64,000 nucleotides of DNA from Variovorax boronicumulans (lineage in GTDB: Bacteria; Pseudomonadota; Gammaproteobacteria; Burkholderiales; Burkholderiaceae_C). Shown here one piece after another: positions 16,401-26,456 of the stretch. Below the pieces are notes generated by a model, which worked only from the letters and a program-made list of their open reading frames with translations, made no database searches and was not told where the DNA came from. Position numbers and translations under genes: made by a program. The DNA lies in contig NZ_JAUSSG010000007.1 in the NCBI RefSeq assembly GCF_030812215.1, positions 186,001 through 250,000 on the forward strand. The letters run 5' to 3'. Positions within the stretch are counted from its first letter, which is position 1; every line of letters begins with the position of its first letter.

Positions 16401-18602
16401 GCGCGGCTCGCCGGGCGCCATCCGGCGGTCGCAAAGGCGCTCGTGGCCTCGGTGGCGGCGCTGAACCTCGCCCTGCCCGAGGCCCGCGATGCGCTGCACC
16501 GGCTGATCGAGCTGCAGGCCTACCGGCTCGCGCATTGGCGGGTGGCGGCGGACGAGATCAACTACCGGCGCTTCTTCGACATCAACGACCTCGCGGCGGT
16601 GCGCATGGAGCGCGAGGAGGTGTTCGAGGCCACGCAGTCGTTCGCGCTGGACCTCGCGGCGTCGGGCGTGGTGGACGGCTTGCGCATCGACCACCCCGAC
16701 GGGCTCTACGACCCGGCGGACTATTTCCGCAAGCTGCAGGAGGGCTACGCGCGGCGCGCCGGCCTGGTGCTGCCCACGCACGATGCAAAGGGCCGGCCCG
16801 CACGGCCGCTGTACGTGGTCGCCGAGAAGATCGCGGGCGCGCACGAGGAAGTGCCCGAGAGCTGGCATGTGCACGGCACCACCGGCTACCGCTTCGCCAA
16901 TGTGGCGAACGGCGTGCTGGTCGACACCGCCGCCGAGGCGGCCGTGCTGCATGCATGGCAGCGCTTCACCGGCGAGGCGGAAGACTTCGCCACGATGTCG
17001 CGGGCCGGGCGGCGCGAGGTGATGCGCAACGCGCTCTCCTCGGAGCTGAACGTGCTCTCCACCGAGCTGCTGCGCATCGCGCGGGCCGACCGCAGCACGC
17101 GCGACTACACGCTCAATGCGCTGCGCCGCGCGTTGGCCGAGGTCGGTGCGTGCATGCCGGTGTACCGGACCTACATCGTCGATGGGCTTTCGGCGCAGGA
17201 CGAACGCTTCATCGACGAGGCCGTGAACGAGGCCGCGCGCCAGAGTGGCGATGCCGACCGCAGCGTCTTCGACTTCGTGCGCAGCGCGCTGCGCGGCGAG
17301 GCCGTCGCCTCGGCACCGGCCGCGCTCGGCGAGCGGGTGCGGCGCTTCGCGGTGCGCTTCCAGCAGTTCAGTGCGCCGGTGGCGGCGAAGGGCGTGGAAG
17401 ACACGGCGTTCTACCGCTACTTTCCGCTGAGTTCGCTCAACGAGGTGGGCGGCGAGCCCGATCTTTTCGGCATCGACGTGGCGACCTTCCACGCGCTCAG
17501 CGCCGACCGCGCGAAGCGCTGGCCGCACACCATGCTCGCGACCTCGACGCACGACAACAAACGCTCCGAAGACGTGCGCAACCGCATCGACGTGCTCTCG
17601 GAGATGCCCGACGAATGGATGCAGGCACTGACCCGATGGCACGGCCTGTGCCGCAGCGCGCGCAAGAAGCTCGCGACAGGCGAGGCGCCGTCGCGCGCCG
17701 ACGAATACCTGCTGTACCAGACGCTGCTGGGCGCCTTGCCGCTGGGCGGGCTCGACGCCGCCACCGCGCCGGCCTTCGCCGACCGCATCTGGCAATACAT
17801 GCAGAAGGCCGCGCGCGAAGCCAAGCTGCGCTCGCGCTGGTCGCACCCCGATGCCGACTACGAGGCCGCGCTCGAGGGCTTCGTGCGCGAGCTGCTGGCC
17901 GATCCGAAGGAGGGCGGCTGTCTCGCCGACATCCAGCGGCTCGCGGACCGGCTCGCCTGGTTCGGCGCCTGGAACAGCCTCACGCTCACGCTGCTGAAAT
18001 ACGGCTCGCCCGGCGTGCCCGATCTCTACCAGGGGAGCGAGCTCATCGAACTGAGCCTGGTCGATCCGGACAACCGGCGGCCGGTGGACTATGGGCTGCG
18101 GCAGCAGCAGCTCGATGGGCTGTATTCGATGGCCGACCAGGACGAGCTCGCCGCACGGGTCGGCGGCATGGCTGCTGCGCCGCACGATGGGCGCGCGAAG
18201 CTCTGGTTCATCTGGCGGCTGCTGTCGCTCAGGGGGCGGCATCCGCTGCTGTTCCGCGAGGGCGGCTACGAGCCGCTGGCGGTCGAGGGGCCGGGGGCGC
18301 GGCATGTCGTGGCGTTCGCGCGCCGGCACCAAGGGCAGACGCTGGTGATCCTCGCGGGCCGGTTGTTCGTCGGCCTTTCAGCGGACGCCGCGGCAGCGCC
18401 GACGCTTCCGCCAGCCGCGGCATGGAACGGCACGACGGTGCGCCTGCCCGAAGGGCTCGGCGTGGCGGCGCTCGGCAACCTGCTGACCGGCGAATCCATT
18501 CCGGTCGATGCGGGTGCAGGTGCGGCTGCGGGCACGGTGCGGCTGGCGGACGCCTTCCGCCACATGCCGTGGGCGGCGCTGGTGATCGAAAACCCGTCCT
18601 GA
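13449..18602 (+). CDS. treY: 4-alpha-glucanotransferase/maltooligosyltrehalose synthase fusion MalQ-TreY
   Basis: A 1717-residue protein made of two complete enzymes. Residues 1 to about 740 are amylomaltase MalQ (GH77): D495 (LRIDHAMGLMRLFWIP), E543 (VVGEDLGTV) and D595 (STHDLATFAGWW). Residues about 752-1717 are TreY, starting at VPRATYRLQFHKDFGFDDA, with D1081 (LRIDHPDGLYDP), E1126 (VVAEKIAGAHEEVPE) and D1369 (TSTHDNKRSEDVRNRI). The linker (about 710-750) is Ala/Arg-rich and there is no stop or frameshift at the junction. MalQ disproportionates maltodextrins; TreY isomerises their reducing end to a trehalosyl unit. The stop lies 17 bases from that of the convergent oxidase gene. Confidence 0.95.
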   Translation: MVDEANHGPVGGDLGRLCEHFGIATGYFDAFGVRCEVSAPNLVALLAEFGVKLESAADAGPALDAARRARWAEALPPVQVVQAGRPAGAVTLRVPASMGRLRWRIGDAHGREVEGEIDADTLHESGRCEIGGTLLCERVLQVPLALEAGYHRLRIEGLRGETLLLATPGHCYRPPAVREGGRVWGAAVQLYSLRSPRNWGIGDFGDLEDLAVRMAAQGADVIGLNPLHALFASTPSNASPYSPSSRQQLNVLYIDVEAVDGFADCTPARDRVHSPDFQARLAALRATPLVDYGGVAQAKFEVLALLFGDFCARHLPAEGAPSEEGRAFLAFVAQRGEALRQHALFETLQAHFLATEGGAWDWHDWPPAFRDPDSAEVTAFAVAHAQRVQFHQYLQWLATRQLARVAARCEALGMGVGLYVDLAVSVDRAGSDTWGAQRVFADGASVGAPPDEFNPAGQGWGLPPLRPDRLRADGYRFFIETLRASMRGAGALRIDHAMGLMRLFWIPQGRSAREGAYVYYPLEEMLAIVAIESHRHRCMVVGEDLGTVEDAVREALARADVLSYRLLYFEKRHEGGFKPPEAYPAAALVAISTHDLATFAGWWTAADLRERLALDLFPDPAVFDKQLMDRARERIELMQALQHAGLLSREEAAQAAGLAMPSARLVEAAHAFLAATPSALMMVQLEDVAGAVAQANMPGTVDQHPNWRRKLPEPVAALADGHRMRALAGALRAARPRRTHAGEGESPGLQTRVPRATYRLQFHKDFGFDDAIRVLPYLAKLGVSHVYCSPIQRARPGSMHGYDVVAHAEVNPELGGEEGFARFVAALKANGLGQLLDMVPNHMGVFGADNAWWMDVLENGPASLFAQHFDIDWQPLNVELTGKVLLPVLGVHYGEALDNGELVLRFEDATGSFAIGYYDHRFPLAPESYPVVLEQALSRLGDAESAARLASLSTAFGHLPPRDTSDPKAQAERVRDKELLKARLARLAGRHPAVAKALVASVAALNLALPEARDALHRLIELQAYRLAHWRVAADEINYRRFFDINDLAAVRMEREEVFEATQSFALDLAASGVVDGLRIDHPDGLYDPADYFRKLQEGYARRAGLVLPTHDAKGRPARPLYVVAEKIAGAHEEVPESWHVHGTTGYRFANVANGVLVDTAAEAAVLHAWQRFTGEAEDFATMSRAGRREVMRNALSSELNVLSTELLRIARADRSTRDYTLNALRRALAEVGACMPVYRTYIVDGLSAQDERFIDEAVNEAARQSGDADRSVFDFVRSALRGEAVASAPAALGERVRRFAVRFQQFSAPVAAKGVEDTAFYRYFPLSSLNEVGGEPDLFGIDVATFHALSADRAKRWPHTMLATSTHDNKRSEDVRNRIDVLSEMPDEWMQALTRWHGLCRSARKKLATGEAPSRADEYLLYQTLLGALPLGGLDAATAPAFADRIWQYMQKAAREAKLRSRWSHPDADYEAALEGFVRELLADPKEGGCLADIQRLADRLAWFGAWNSLTLTLLKYGSPGVPDLYQGSELIELSLVDPDNRRPVDYGLRQQQLDGLYSMADQDELAARVGGMAAAPHDGRAKLWFIWRLLSLRGRHPLLFREGGYEPLAVEGPGARHVVAFARRHQGQTLVILAGRLFVGLSADAAAAPTLPPAAAWNGTTVRLPEGLGVAALGNLLTGESIPVDAGAGAAAGTVRLADAFRHMPWAALVIENPS

Positions 18603-18619
18603 TCAATCAGCCCAGCACA

Positions 18620-21121
18620 TCAGCCCAGCACGCGCGGCAGCAGTTGCACGACGAGCGCGCCCAGCACGCCCTGCGCGGTGACGCAGTGCCACATCAGCGC
18701 GGTGTTGTCGAGCGTCGCGCGCGCGGTGGGCTGCAGCCTGCCGGCCCATGAGCGCGCGAGCACATAGCCGCCCATGAGCACCAGCACAGCGACGTGGAAG
18801 GCCTGGTAGCCGAGCAGCACGCCGACGCTTGCGCTCCAGGCCTGGTCGCTCGGATCGAGGCCGGCGCGCCAGTGGCCCGCCAGGTCGAACCCGAGCGCAG
18901 AGGCGGCGCAGAGCATCGCGAGGCCGGCGAGCCATCGCACGGTGCGCTGCACAGCCGGTGGGAGCGGCCTTCGAACGGCCACCGCCATGGCCGCAGAGCC
19001 CAGCAGCAGCAACACACCGGATGCCAACGGCCAACGCAGCGGCGGCAGCGCGGCGCCCGGCGGCGGACACACCTCGGCGGCCATCGACAGGTGGATGTGC
19101 GTGAACAGGAAGGACACGAAGATCGTCATGTCCACCGCGATCAGCACGATCACCGCCCACCACGAATGCGAGGCGCGCCCGGCGGCGCCCACGGGCAGGC
19201 GCACGCCATGGCCGACGTCGGCGGTCTGCGTCGGTGGCGGCTGGTCGGAACCCCAGAGCCACCGCAGGATCGCGACGATCGCGAGCAGTCCGCATGCGAA
19301 GGCGGGCACCACCTGCGACACTGTCAGGAGCAGGAAGAAGCCGGCAGTGCCCACCGCCGCGATGAACGGCCACCAGCCATCGGTCGGCAGCCGAAGCAGG
19401 TGCATCGGCCGTGCGTCGCGCATGCTGGTGACCAGCGTCTCGCGCCCGCCGAAGACGGTGCCCGGCAGCCAGTGCCGGCCGGCCTCGACCTCTTCGGGCA
19501 GTGTCGGCTGGCGCCACAGCGGATAGAGCGAATCGATCTCGGGAATGCTGCGCACGCCGTAGTCGCGCGGCGGCAACCATTCGAGCGTGCCCGCGCCCCA
19601 GGGATTGCCGTGGTCTTTTTCAGGCCGCCGCAGCGTGCGCGCCGCGTCGATGAAGAACAGCAGCACCCCGGCCGCGAGCACGAAGGCGCCCACGGTCGAC
19701 GCCATGTTGAGCCCATTCCAGCCCAGGTCGTCCGGATAGGTGTAGACGCGGCGCGGCATGCCCATGAGCCCCGCGATGTGCATCGGAAAGAACGCGAGGT
19801 TGAAGCCGCCGAACATCAGCCCGAACACCCAGCGGCCCCAGCGCTCCGAGAGGCGATGCCCGTTGAACACCGGCGCCCAGTAGTAGAAGCCCGCGAACAC
19901 GGGAAACACCATGCCGCCGATCAGCACGTAGTGCAGGTGCGCGACGATGAAGTAGCTGTCGTGCGCCTGCCAGTCGAAGGGCAGCACCGCCACCATCACG
20001 CCGGTGAGTCCGCCCAGCACGAAGATGAAGTGAAAGCCCAGCAGGAAGAGCGTAGGCGCATCGAGGGTGATGCGGCCGCGCCAGAAGGTGGCGATCCATG
20101 CGAACACCTGCAGCCCGCTCGGAATGGCCACCATGAAGCTCGCGGCCGACACCACCAGCATCGAGAGGTTTCCAAGGCCCGTGGTGAACATGTGGTGCGC
20201 CCACAGCAGGAAGCTCACCACGCTCACGCCGATGAGCGCCATCACCACCGCGCGGTGCCCCACCAGCGGCGTGCGCGCGAGCGTGGCCACCATCATCGAG
20301 ACCATGCCGGCCGCGGGCAGGAAGATGATGTAGACCTCCGGATGCCCGAAGAACCAGAACAGGTGCTGCCACAGCACCGGGTCGCCACCGCGCGCGGCGA
20401 TGAAGAAGGGCCAGTCGAACGCGCGTTCGAGCTCCAGCAGCGTCGTGGCCGCGATCACCGCGGGAAACGCGAACACGATCATCACCGCGCTCACCAGCAT
20501 CGCCCATGCGAACACCGGCATGCGCATGAGCGTCATGCCCGGCGCGCGCGTGAAGAGGATGCCGATGATCAGCTCGATGGCGCCGGCGATGGCCGATATC
20601 TCGATGAAGCCGATGCCCAGCAGCCACCAATCGGCGCCGCGTCCCGGCGAGAACTCCTTGCTGGTGAGCGGCGGGTACATGAACCAGCCACCGTCCGGCG
20701 ATTCGCCGAAGAAGATCGTGCAGAAGAAGGCGATGCCGCCGATGGCATAGGCCCAGAACGCATAGGCGGAGAGCCGCGGAAACGGCAGGTCGCGCGCGCC
20801 AAGCATGCCCGGCAGCAGGTAAACCGCGATGGCCTCGACGATCGGCACCGCGAAGAGAAACATCATCACGGTGCCGTGCATCGTGAAGAGCTGGTTGTAG
20901 GTCTGTGCACCGACGAAGTCGTTGCCCGGCACCGCCAACTGCATGCGCATCACCAGCGCGAGGATGCCGGCCAGCACGAAGAAGAGCATTGCCGTCGCGA
21001 TGTAGAAAACGCCGATGTGCGTGTTGTTGACCGCCGAGAGCAGCCGCCAGCCGTGCGGCGCGCGCCAGGCGCGTTCGAGTGCTTCGCGTTCGCCTTCGGG
21101 GCGCGGGGCGGGCTCTGTCAT
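18620..21121 (-). CDS. ctaD: Cytochrome c oxidase subunit I-III fusion (CtaD-CtaE)
   Basis: An 833-residue integral membrane protein. Residues to about 560 form haem-copper oxidase subunit I: HGTVMMFLFAVPI holds the first haem ligand, FFGHPEVYIIFLP the Cu/Tyr segment with the K-channel-side Glu, WAHHMFTTG the Cu-B histidines, and FIVAHLHYVLIGG the haem ligands of helix X. After a linker, residues about 655-833 form a five-helix subunit III (WWAVIVLIAVDMTIFVSFLFTHIHLSM, then GYQAFHVAVLVLMGGYV and ALMWHCVTAQGVLGA). Fused I-III chains are known in caa3/SoxM-type oxidases. The ATG overlaps the coxB stop (ATGA). No assembly genes (ctaG, cox15) are adjacent. Confidence 0.93.
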   Translation of the reverse strand: MTEPAPRPEGEREALERAWRAPHGWRLLSAVNNTHIGVFYIATAMLFFVLAGILALVMRMQLAVPGNDFVGAQTYNQLFTMHGTVMMFLFAVPIVEAIAVYLLPGMLGARDLPFPRLSAYAFWAYAIGGIAFFCTIFFGESPDGGWFMYPPLTSKEFSPGRGADWWLLGIGFIEISAIAGAIELIIGILFTRAPGMTLMRMPVFAWAMLVSAVMIVFAFPAVIAATTLLELERAFDWPFFIAARGGDPVLWQHLFWFFGHPEVYIIFLPAAGMVSMMVATLARTPLVGHRAVVMALIGVSVVSFLLWAHHMFTTGLGNLSMLVVSAASFMVAIPSGLQVFAWIATFWRGRITLDAPTLFLLGFHFIFVLGGLTGVMVAVLPFDWQAHDSYFIVAHLHYVLIGGMVFPVFAGFYYWAPVFNGHRLSERWGRWVFGLMFGGFNLAFFPMHIAGLMGMPRRVYTYPDDLGWNGLNMASTVGAFVLAAGVLLFFIDAARTLRRPEKDHGNPWGAGTLEWLPPRDYGVRSIPEIDSLYPLWRQPTLPEEVEAGRHWLPGTVFGGRETLVTSMRDARPMHLLRLPTDGWWPFIAAVGTAGFFLLLTVSQVVPAFACGLLAIVAILRWLWGSDQPPPTQTADVGHGVRLPVGAAGRASHSWWAVIVLIAVDMTIFVSFLFTHIHLSMAAEVCPPPGAALPPLRWPLASGVLLLLGSAAMAVAVRRPLPPAVQRTVRWLAGLAMLCAASALGFDLAGHWRAGLDPSDQAWSASVGVLLGYQAFHVAVLVLMGGYVLARSWAGRLQPTARATLDNTALMWHCVTAQGVLGALVVQLLPRVLG

Positions 21122-22074
21122 TTCAGTTGCCCGAGGAAGGCCGCGATGGATTGCAGCGTGGCCGCGTCGAGGCGCTCGCCCGACGAAGGCATGCGCGCGC
21201 CCGGCTTGAGCTCCTGCGTGTGGGCGATCCACGCGGCGAGGTTTTCGGCGTCGTTCGGCATCGTGCCCGCGCCAAGGTACAGGCGGCTGCCGACGTGCGT
21301 GAGGTCGGGGCCGAGGCGACTTTCCTCGCTCACGCCGCGTACCGTGTGGCAGGCATTGCAGCGGTTCGCGAGGAAGGCCTCGCGGCCGCGTTCGATGTCG
21401 GGAGAGGAGGACGAAGAGGAGGAGGGCGGCGCAGCCGGCTTCGCCTGTGCCGCGAGCCACGCATCGAACTCGGCCGGCGCCTGTGCCACCACATGCAGCG
21501 CCATGCGCGCATGCTGCTCGCCGCAGTATTCGGCGCACTGCCCGCGGTAGGTGCCGGGGGTGTGGGCCTGCAGCAGTAGGTGCTGCACGCGGCCGGGCAG
21601 CATATCCATCTTGCCGCCGAGCGCAGGCACCCAGAAGCTGTGGATCACGTCGGCGCTGCCGAGGCCGAAGTAGACGGGTCGCCCGACCGGAATGCGGATC
21701 TCGTTGGCGGTCGCGACCTCGGCGCCGGTCGCCGGGTCGCGGTAGCGCACCTCCCACCACCACATGTGCGCGGTGATGCCGACGATGAGCGCGTCCTTCG
21801 GCGGCACGGCCCGCCAGGGCGGCCGGTGCCATTCGCTGTACGCAAAGAGCGCGACCAGCACGACGGCCGGAAAGACCACGCCGCCGCCGATGATCCAGAG
21901 CCGCGCGTGCAGCGTGCCCGTGTGCCGGCGCGCCGCGAGCACCAGCAGCGCCATGACCCCGAGGAAGATCACCGTCGCGCCGCCCGCCAGCAGCCCGGTG
22001 ACGCCGAGCAGCGTGTCGGCGACCGGCCCCGCGGCCTGCAGTGCCGATTGCGATGGCGACGGGGCGGTGCTCAT
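21118..22074 (-). CDS. ctaC: Cytochrome c oxidase subunit II with C-terminal cytochrome c domain
   Basis: A 318-residue caa3-type subunit II. Two N-terminal membrane helices (about 22-48 and 58-79) are followed by the periplasmic Cu-A domain. Its ligands are H145 (DVIHSFWVPALGGK), C180 and C184, H188 and M191 (GQCAEYCGEQHARM). A Ser-rich linker (218-224) joins a cytochrome c domain with haem motif CNACH at 239-243 and a possible axial Met in GARMPSS. It takes electrons from a c-type donor and passes them to the I-III fusion. Start and stop both overlap neighbours by four bases, so the three genes form one transcript. Confidence 0.95.
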   Translation of the reverse strand: MSTAPSPSQSALQAAGPVADTLLGVTGLLAGGATVIFLGVMALLVLAARRHTGTLHARLWIIGGGVVFPAVVLVALFAYSEWHRPPWRAVPPKDALIVGITAHMWWWEVRYRDPATGAEVATANEIRIPVGRPVYFGLGSADVIHSFWVPALGGKMDMLPGRVQHLLLQAHTPGTYRGQCAEYCGEQHARMALHVVAQAPAEFDAWLAAQAKPAAPPSSSSSSSPDIERGREAFLANRCNACHTVRGVSEESRLGPDLTHVGSRLYLGAGTMPNDAENLAAWIAHTQELKPGARMPSSGERLDAATLQSIAAFLGQLK

Positions 22075-22451
22075 TCGAGCGCGAGCAGGTAGGCCGCCAT
22101 GTCGCGCGCATCCTGGGGCGACACGCCCATGGCCGGCATCGCGGTGCCGGGCACGAGGGCAGCCGGCGCCACGATCCACTGCGCGAGCGTGTCGGGCCGG
22201 TTCGGCAGGTGGCCCGCGATGTAGCTGCGCCGCCCGTAGGCAGTGAGCGGCGGGCCGACTGCGGCTTGTGCAATGGGCACACCTGGAATTGCGTGGCAGC
22301 TGCCGCACTGGTACTGCGCGAGCAGGCGCTGGCCCGCCACGCGTTGGGCGGAAGGCGCGCCGCCGTAGGGCAGGTCGCGCTCGCCGAGTTCGCAACCGCT
22401 TGCCAGGACTGCAAGCAACAGGGCGGCGAATGCGGCGGAAGGAGCGGCCAT
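22071..22451 (-). CDS. Lipoprotein monohaem cytochrome c
   Basis: A 126-residue c-type cytochrome. The signal sequence ends in lipobox LASGC with the acylated cysteine at residue 20, so it should be membrane-anchored in the periplasm. The haem motif is CGSCH at 49-53, and AMPAMGVSPQDA supplies a methionine axial ligand. It is the first gene of the oxidase unit and overlaps coxB by four bases. It probably feeds electrons to the oxidase. The gene starts 75 bp from the divergent dihaem cytochrome, so the two promoters share that gap. Confidence 0.85.
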   Translation of the reverse strand: MAAPSAAFAALLLAVLASGCELGERDLPYGGAPSAQRVAGQRLLAQYQCGSCHAIPGVPIAQAAVGPPLTAYGRRSYIAGHLPNRPDTLAQWIVAPAALVPGTAMPAMGVSPQDARDMAAYLLALE

Positions 22452-22526
22452 CTGCGGATTCTGCGAGCGCGAACGGGCCTTCCGCCGACACCGCAAGCCC
22501 TGGTGCGCGTCGGACAATGCCGCCAA

Positions 22527-23390
22527 ATGGGGACGCCCAAGACCATCCTCCTCACCGTCGCGACGCTCGGCCTGACCGCGGCGGCCGGCGCGGCATGGCT
22601 CGTGTGGGGCGGCCTCTACAACGTGGCCGCCACCGAGCAGCACACGCAGCCCGTCTATTCGCTGCTGGAAGTGGCAATGCGGCAGTCGGTGCGCCTGCGG
22701 GCCCGCGGCATCGTGCCGCCGGATATTGCCAACGAGCAACTGGTGGCGCGCGGCGCGGGCTGTTTTCGCGACAAGTGTGTGCAGTGCCACGGCGCGCCGG
22801 GCGTGGCGCAGGGGGATATCGGCAAGAGCATGCAGCCGCTGCCGGGCCCGCTGGTCGATGCGAGGCAGCGCTGGAATGCGAGCGAGCTCTACTGGGTGAC
22901 GAAGCACGGCATCAAGATGAGCGGCATGCCGGCGTGGGAGTACCGGTTGTCCGACGAAGACCTGTGGGCTGTGGTCGCGTTTCTCGAGCGTCTGCCCGAC
23001 ATGACGCCGCAGCAGTACGCACAGGCGAGTGCGCCAGTGATGCCCACCGGCCAGGGCGCGCCGGCCGCGCCTTCATGCGGACCCGGCGTGCGCCCGGCCT
23101 CCCCGGAAAAGGGCGAGGTGCGGCGCGGCGCACGCGCGCTTTCCCAGTACGCCTGCAATGCGTGCCACACCATCCCCGGCATCACCGGCTCTTTTCCGAA
23201 CGTCGGCCCGCCGCTGGCCGGCATGGCGAAGCGCTCGTTGATCGGCGGCAGGCTCGCCAACACGCCCGACAACATGGTGCGCTGGCTGCGCCACACGCGC
23301 CAAGTCGATCCGCTCACCGCGATGCCCGAGTTGGGCGTGACCGAGCAGGACGCGCGGGACATCGCGGCCTACCTGGCCACGCTGGACTGA
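22527..23390 (+). CDS. Membrane-anchored dihaem cytochrome c
   Basis: A 287-residue protein with an uncleaved-looking N-terminal hydrophobic helix (about 5-28). Two cytochrome c domains carry CVQCH at 84-88 and CNACH at 210-214; candidate axial methionines lie in MSGMPAW and LTAMPELG. The second domain resembles the haem domain of the divergent lipoprotein cytochrome (both have NTPDNMVRWLR/NRPDTLAQWIV and Met-Pro motifs). It is likely an electron carrier to the caa3 oxidase. The ATG at 22527 is chosen as the first start giving a clean membrane anchor; a strong ribosome site is not visible. Confidence 0.85.
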   Translation: MGTPKTILLTVATLGLTAAAGAAWLVWGGLYNVAATEQHTQPVYSLLEVAMRQSVRLRARGIVPPDIANEQLVARGAGCFRDKCVQCHGAPGVAQGDIGKSMQPLPGPLVDARQRWNASELYWVTKHGIKMSGMPAWEYRLSDEDLWAVVAFLERLPDMTPQQYAQASAPVMPTGQGAPAAPSCGPGVRPASPEKGEVRRGARALSQYACNACHTIPGITGSFPNVGPPLAGMAKRSLIGGRLANTPDNMVRWLRHTRQVDPLTAMPELGVTEQDARDIAAYLATLD

Positions 23391-23500
23391 GGGCGGGCAA
23401 GGGCGGTCGGCAGCGCTCGCCGCACCTTCCCGTTGCGCCAACACGCTGACGCGCTGTCTGCCTACAGCCGTGCGCGGGCGGAAGAGCGACTGTCCGGCGC

Positions 23501-23884
23501 ATGACGCTGGCCGTTTTCATCGTGGAAGACGAACCGACGATCCAGGACAGCCTGAAAGTGGTGCTGGAGGGCTATCTGCGGGCGGAGATCGTCGGCACTG
23601 CGACCTCGGAGTCGGAGGCTGTGGCGTGGCTGGAGGCGAACCGCGACGGCTGGCGCCTGCTGGTGGTGGACCTGCTGCTCAAGCAGGGCAGCGGGCTGGG
23701 GGTGCTTGCGGCGCTGGCCGCCCTCGGGCCCAGATGCGGGCTGGTGGTGGCGCTGACGAATGCGGCATCCGCGGACAACCGCGCGCAATGCCTGACCCTG
23801 GGCGCCGACGCCGTCTTCGACAAGGCCGCGGAGATCAACGAGTTCCTTGCGTTCTGCGCTGAGGGGCTCAGCGAGAAGGCCTGA
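23501..23884 (+). CDS. Stand-alone response-regulator receiver protein
   Basis: A 127-residue CheY-type receiver with no output domain. The acidic pair is in IVEDEPT, the phospho-acceptor in LVVDLLL, the Thr in VALTNAA and the Lys in VFDKAAE, so all receiver residues are kept. Output must come through protein contact or phosphotransfer. It converges on the hybrid kinase gene just downstream (stop codons 56 bp apart), which suggests a functional pair, but this is inferred from position only. Confidence 0.85.
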   Translation: MTLAVFIVEDEPTIQDSLKVVLEGYLRAEIVGTATSESEAVAWLEANRDGWRLLVVDLLLKQGSGLGVLAALAALGPRCGLVVALTNAASADNRAQCLTLGADAVFDKAAEINEFLAFCAEGLSEKA

Positions 23885-23940
23885 GATGAGGATGCTCCAC
23901 GGCGCCGAGCGGATGCCGGCGACGGCTGTACGCCCCGCCT

Positions 23941-25911
<1,971 letters not shown>

Positions 25912-26345
25912 AGCGGCACGAAGCCACTGTCGAGCGAGACGTTATTGCTTTTTGTTGGGGCGAGGTGTCGGACAAGGCCGCAGTCCGCCACCGGACGACG
26001 AATGAAGGCCACGCCATGCCGCGCGGGCTCGTGTCGTGGGTCTGCGCGCCCGACGTGGCGGCACGCAGACATCGGCAATCCCAACCCGTCTCGGCGGGTT
26101 TTCTTTTGCCCGCGCCGAGCGCGCAACCGAGCTCCGCAGCGCGGGCCGGCACGGGTGTCGGGGCGGGCAATCGGACACCGATCGCCCGCCAGGTTGTGGC
26201 CGGCCGGCCACGCTTTCCCCACCGATTCCCGTGGGTGGCAATCGGGTTTTGTAATCTAGTGTTTTTTTGTGCAACCGATGTTATATTTTTGCCGAGGGAT
26301 TATTAAAACTTAGGCATTCAATTTCGGCGAGCCGCGAGGTTTGCC
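25912..26345. other. Intergenic region with terminator and AT-rich promoter zone
   Basis: A 434-bp divergent gap. It holds a + strand terminator-like hairpin (26083-26107) with no coding gene before it, and an AT-rich stretch (about 26240-26320) that probably contains the promoter of the GTPase/Roadblock genes. No frame in the first 200 bp looks coding. Confidence 0.5.
26083..26107 (+). terminator. Rho-independent terminator-like hairpin
   Basis: The stem AACCCG (26083-26088) pairs with CGGGTT (26095-26100) around a 6-base loop, followed by TTCTTTT. The T-rich side is on the + strand, so it would end a + strand transcript starting after the kinase gene. No protein gene precedes it, which raises the chance of a small RNA. 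Confidence 0.55.
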
Positions 26346-26456
26346 ATGGATGTTTCGCCAACGGGAGCGCCTGAATTGCAGTCCATGCCGCAAGAAAGCC
26401 CTAAATTGGTGCACTTGATGCCGACCGCCGAATGGCTGCGCCGGGGATGCCGATGA
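26346..26456 (+). CDS. Possible 36-residue upstream ORF
   Basis: An ATG at 26346 opens 36 codons (MDVSPTGAPELQSM...) whose TGA overlaps the ATG at 26453 of the next gene as ATGA. The peptide is hydrophilic with a basic end (WLRRGCR) and matches nothing I know. The overlap suggests translational coupling, so it may be a regulatory leader peptide or a small member of the operon. It could also be chance. Confidence 0.3.
   Translation: MDVSPTGAPELQSMPQESPKLVHLMPTAEWLRRGCR

Noticed and set aside
13035..18332. Very long open frame on the - strand opposite malQ-treY
   Set aside because: It is a codon-bias shadow: rich in Arg, His, Ala and Val with no domain, while the + strand has full enzyme motifs. 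The same applies to long - strand frames opposite glgB to treZ.
18794..21550. Long + strand open frame opposite the oxidase genes
   Set aside because: Composition is His/Arg/Glu-rich with no recognisable fold; the - strand encodes haem-copper oxidase with all ligands.
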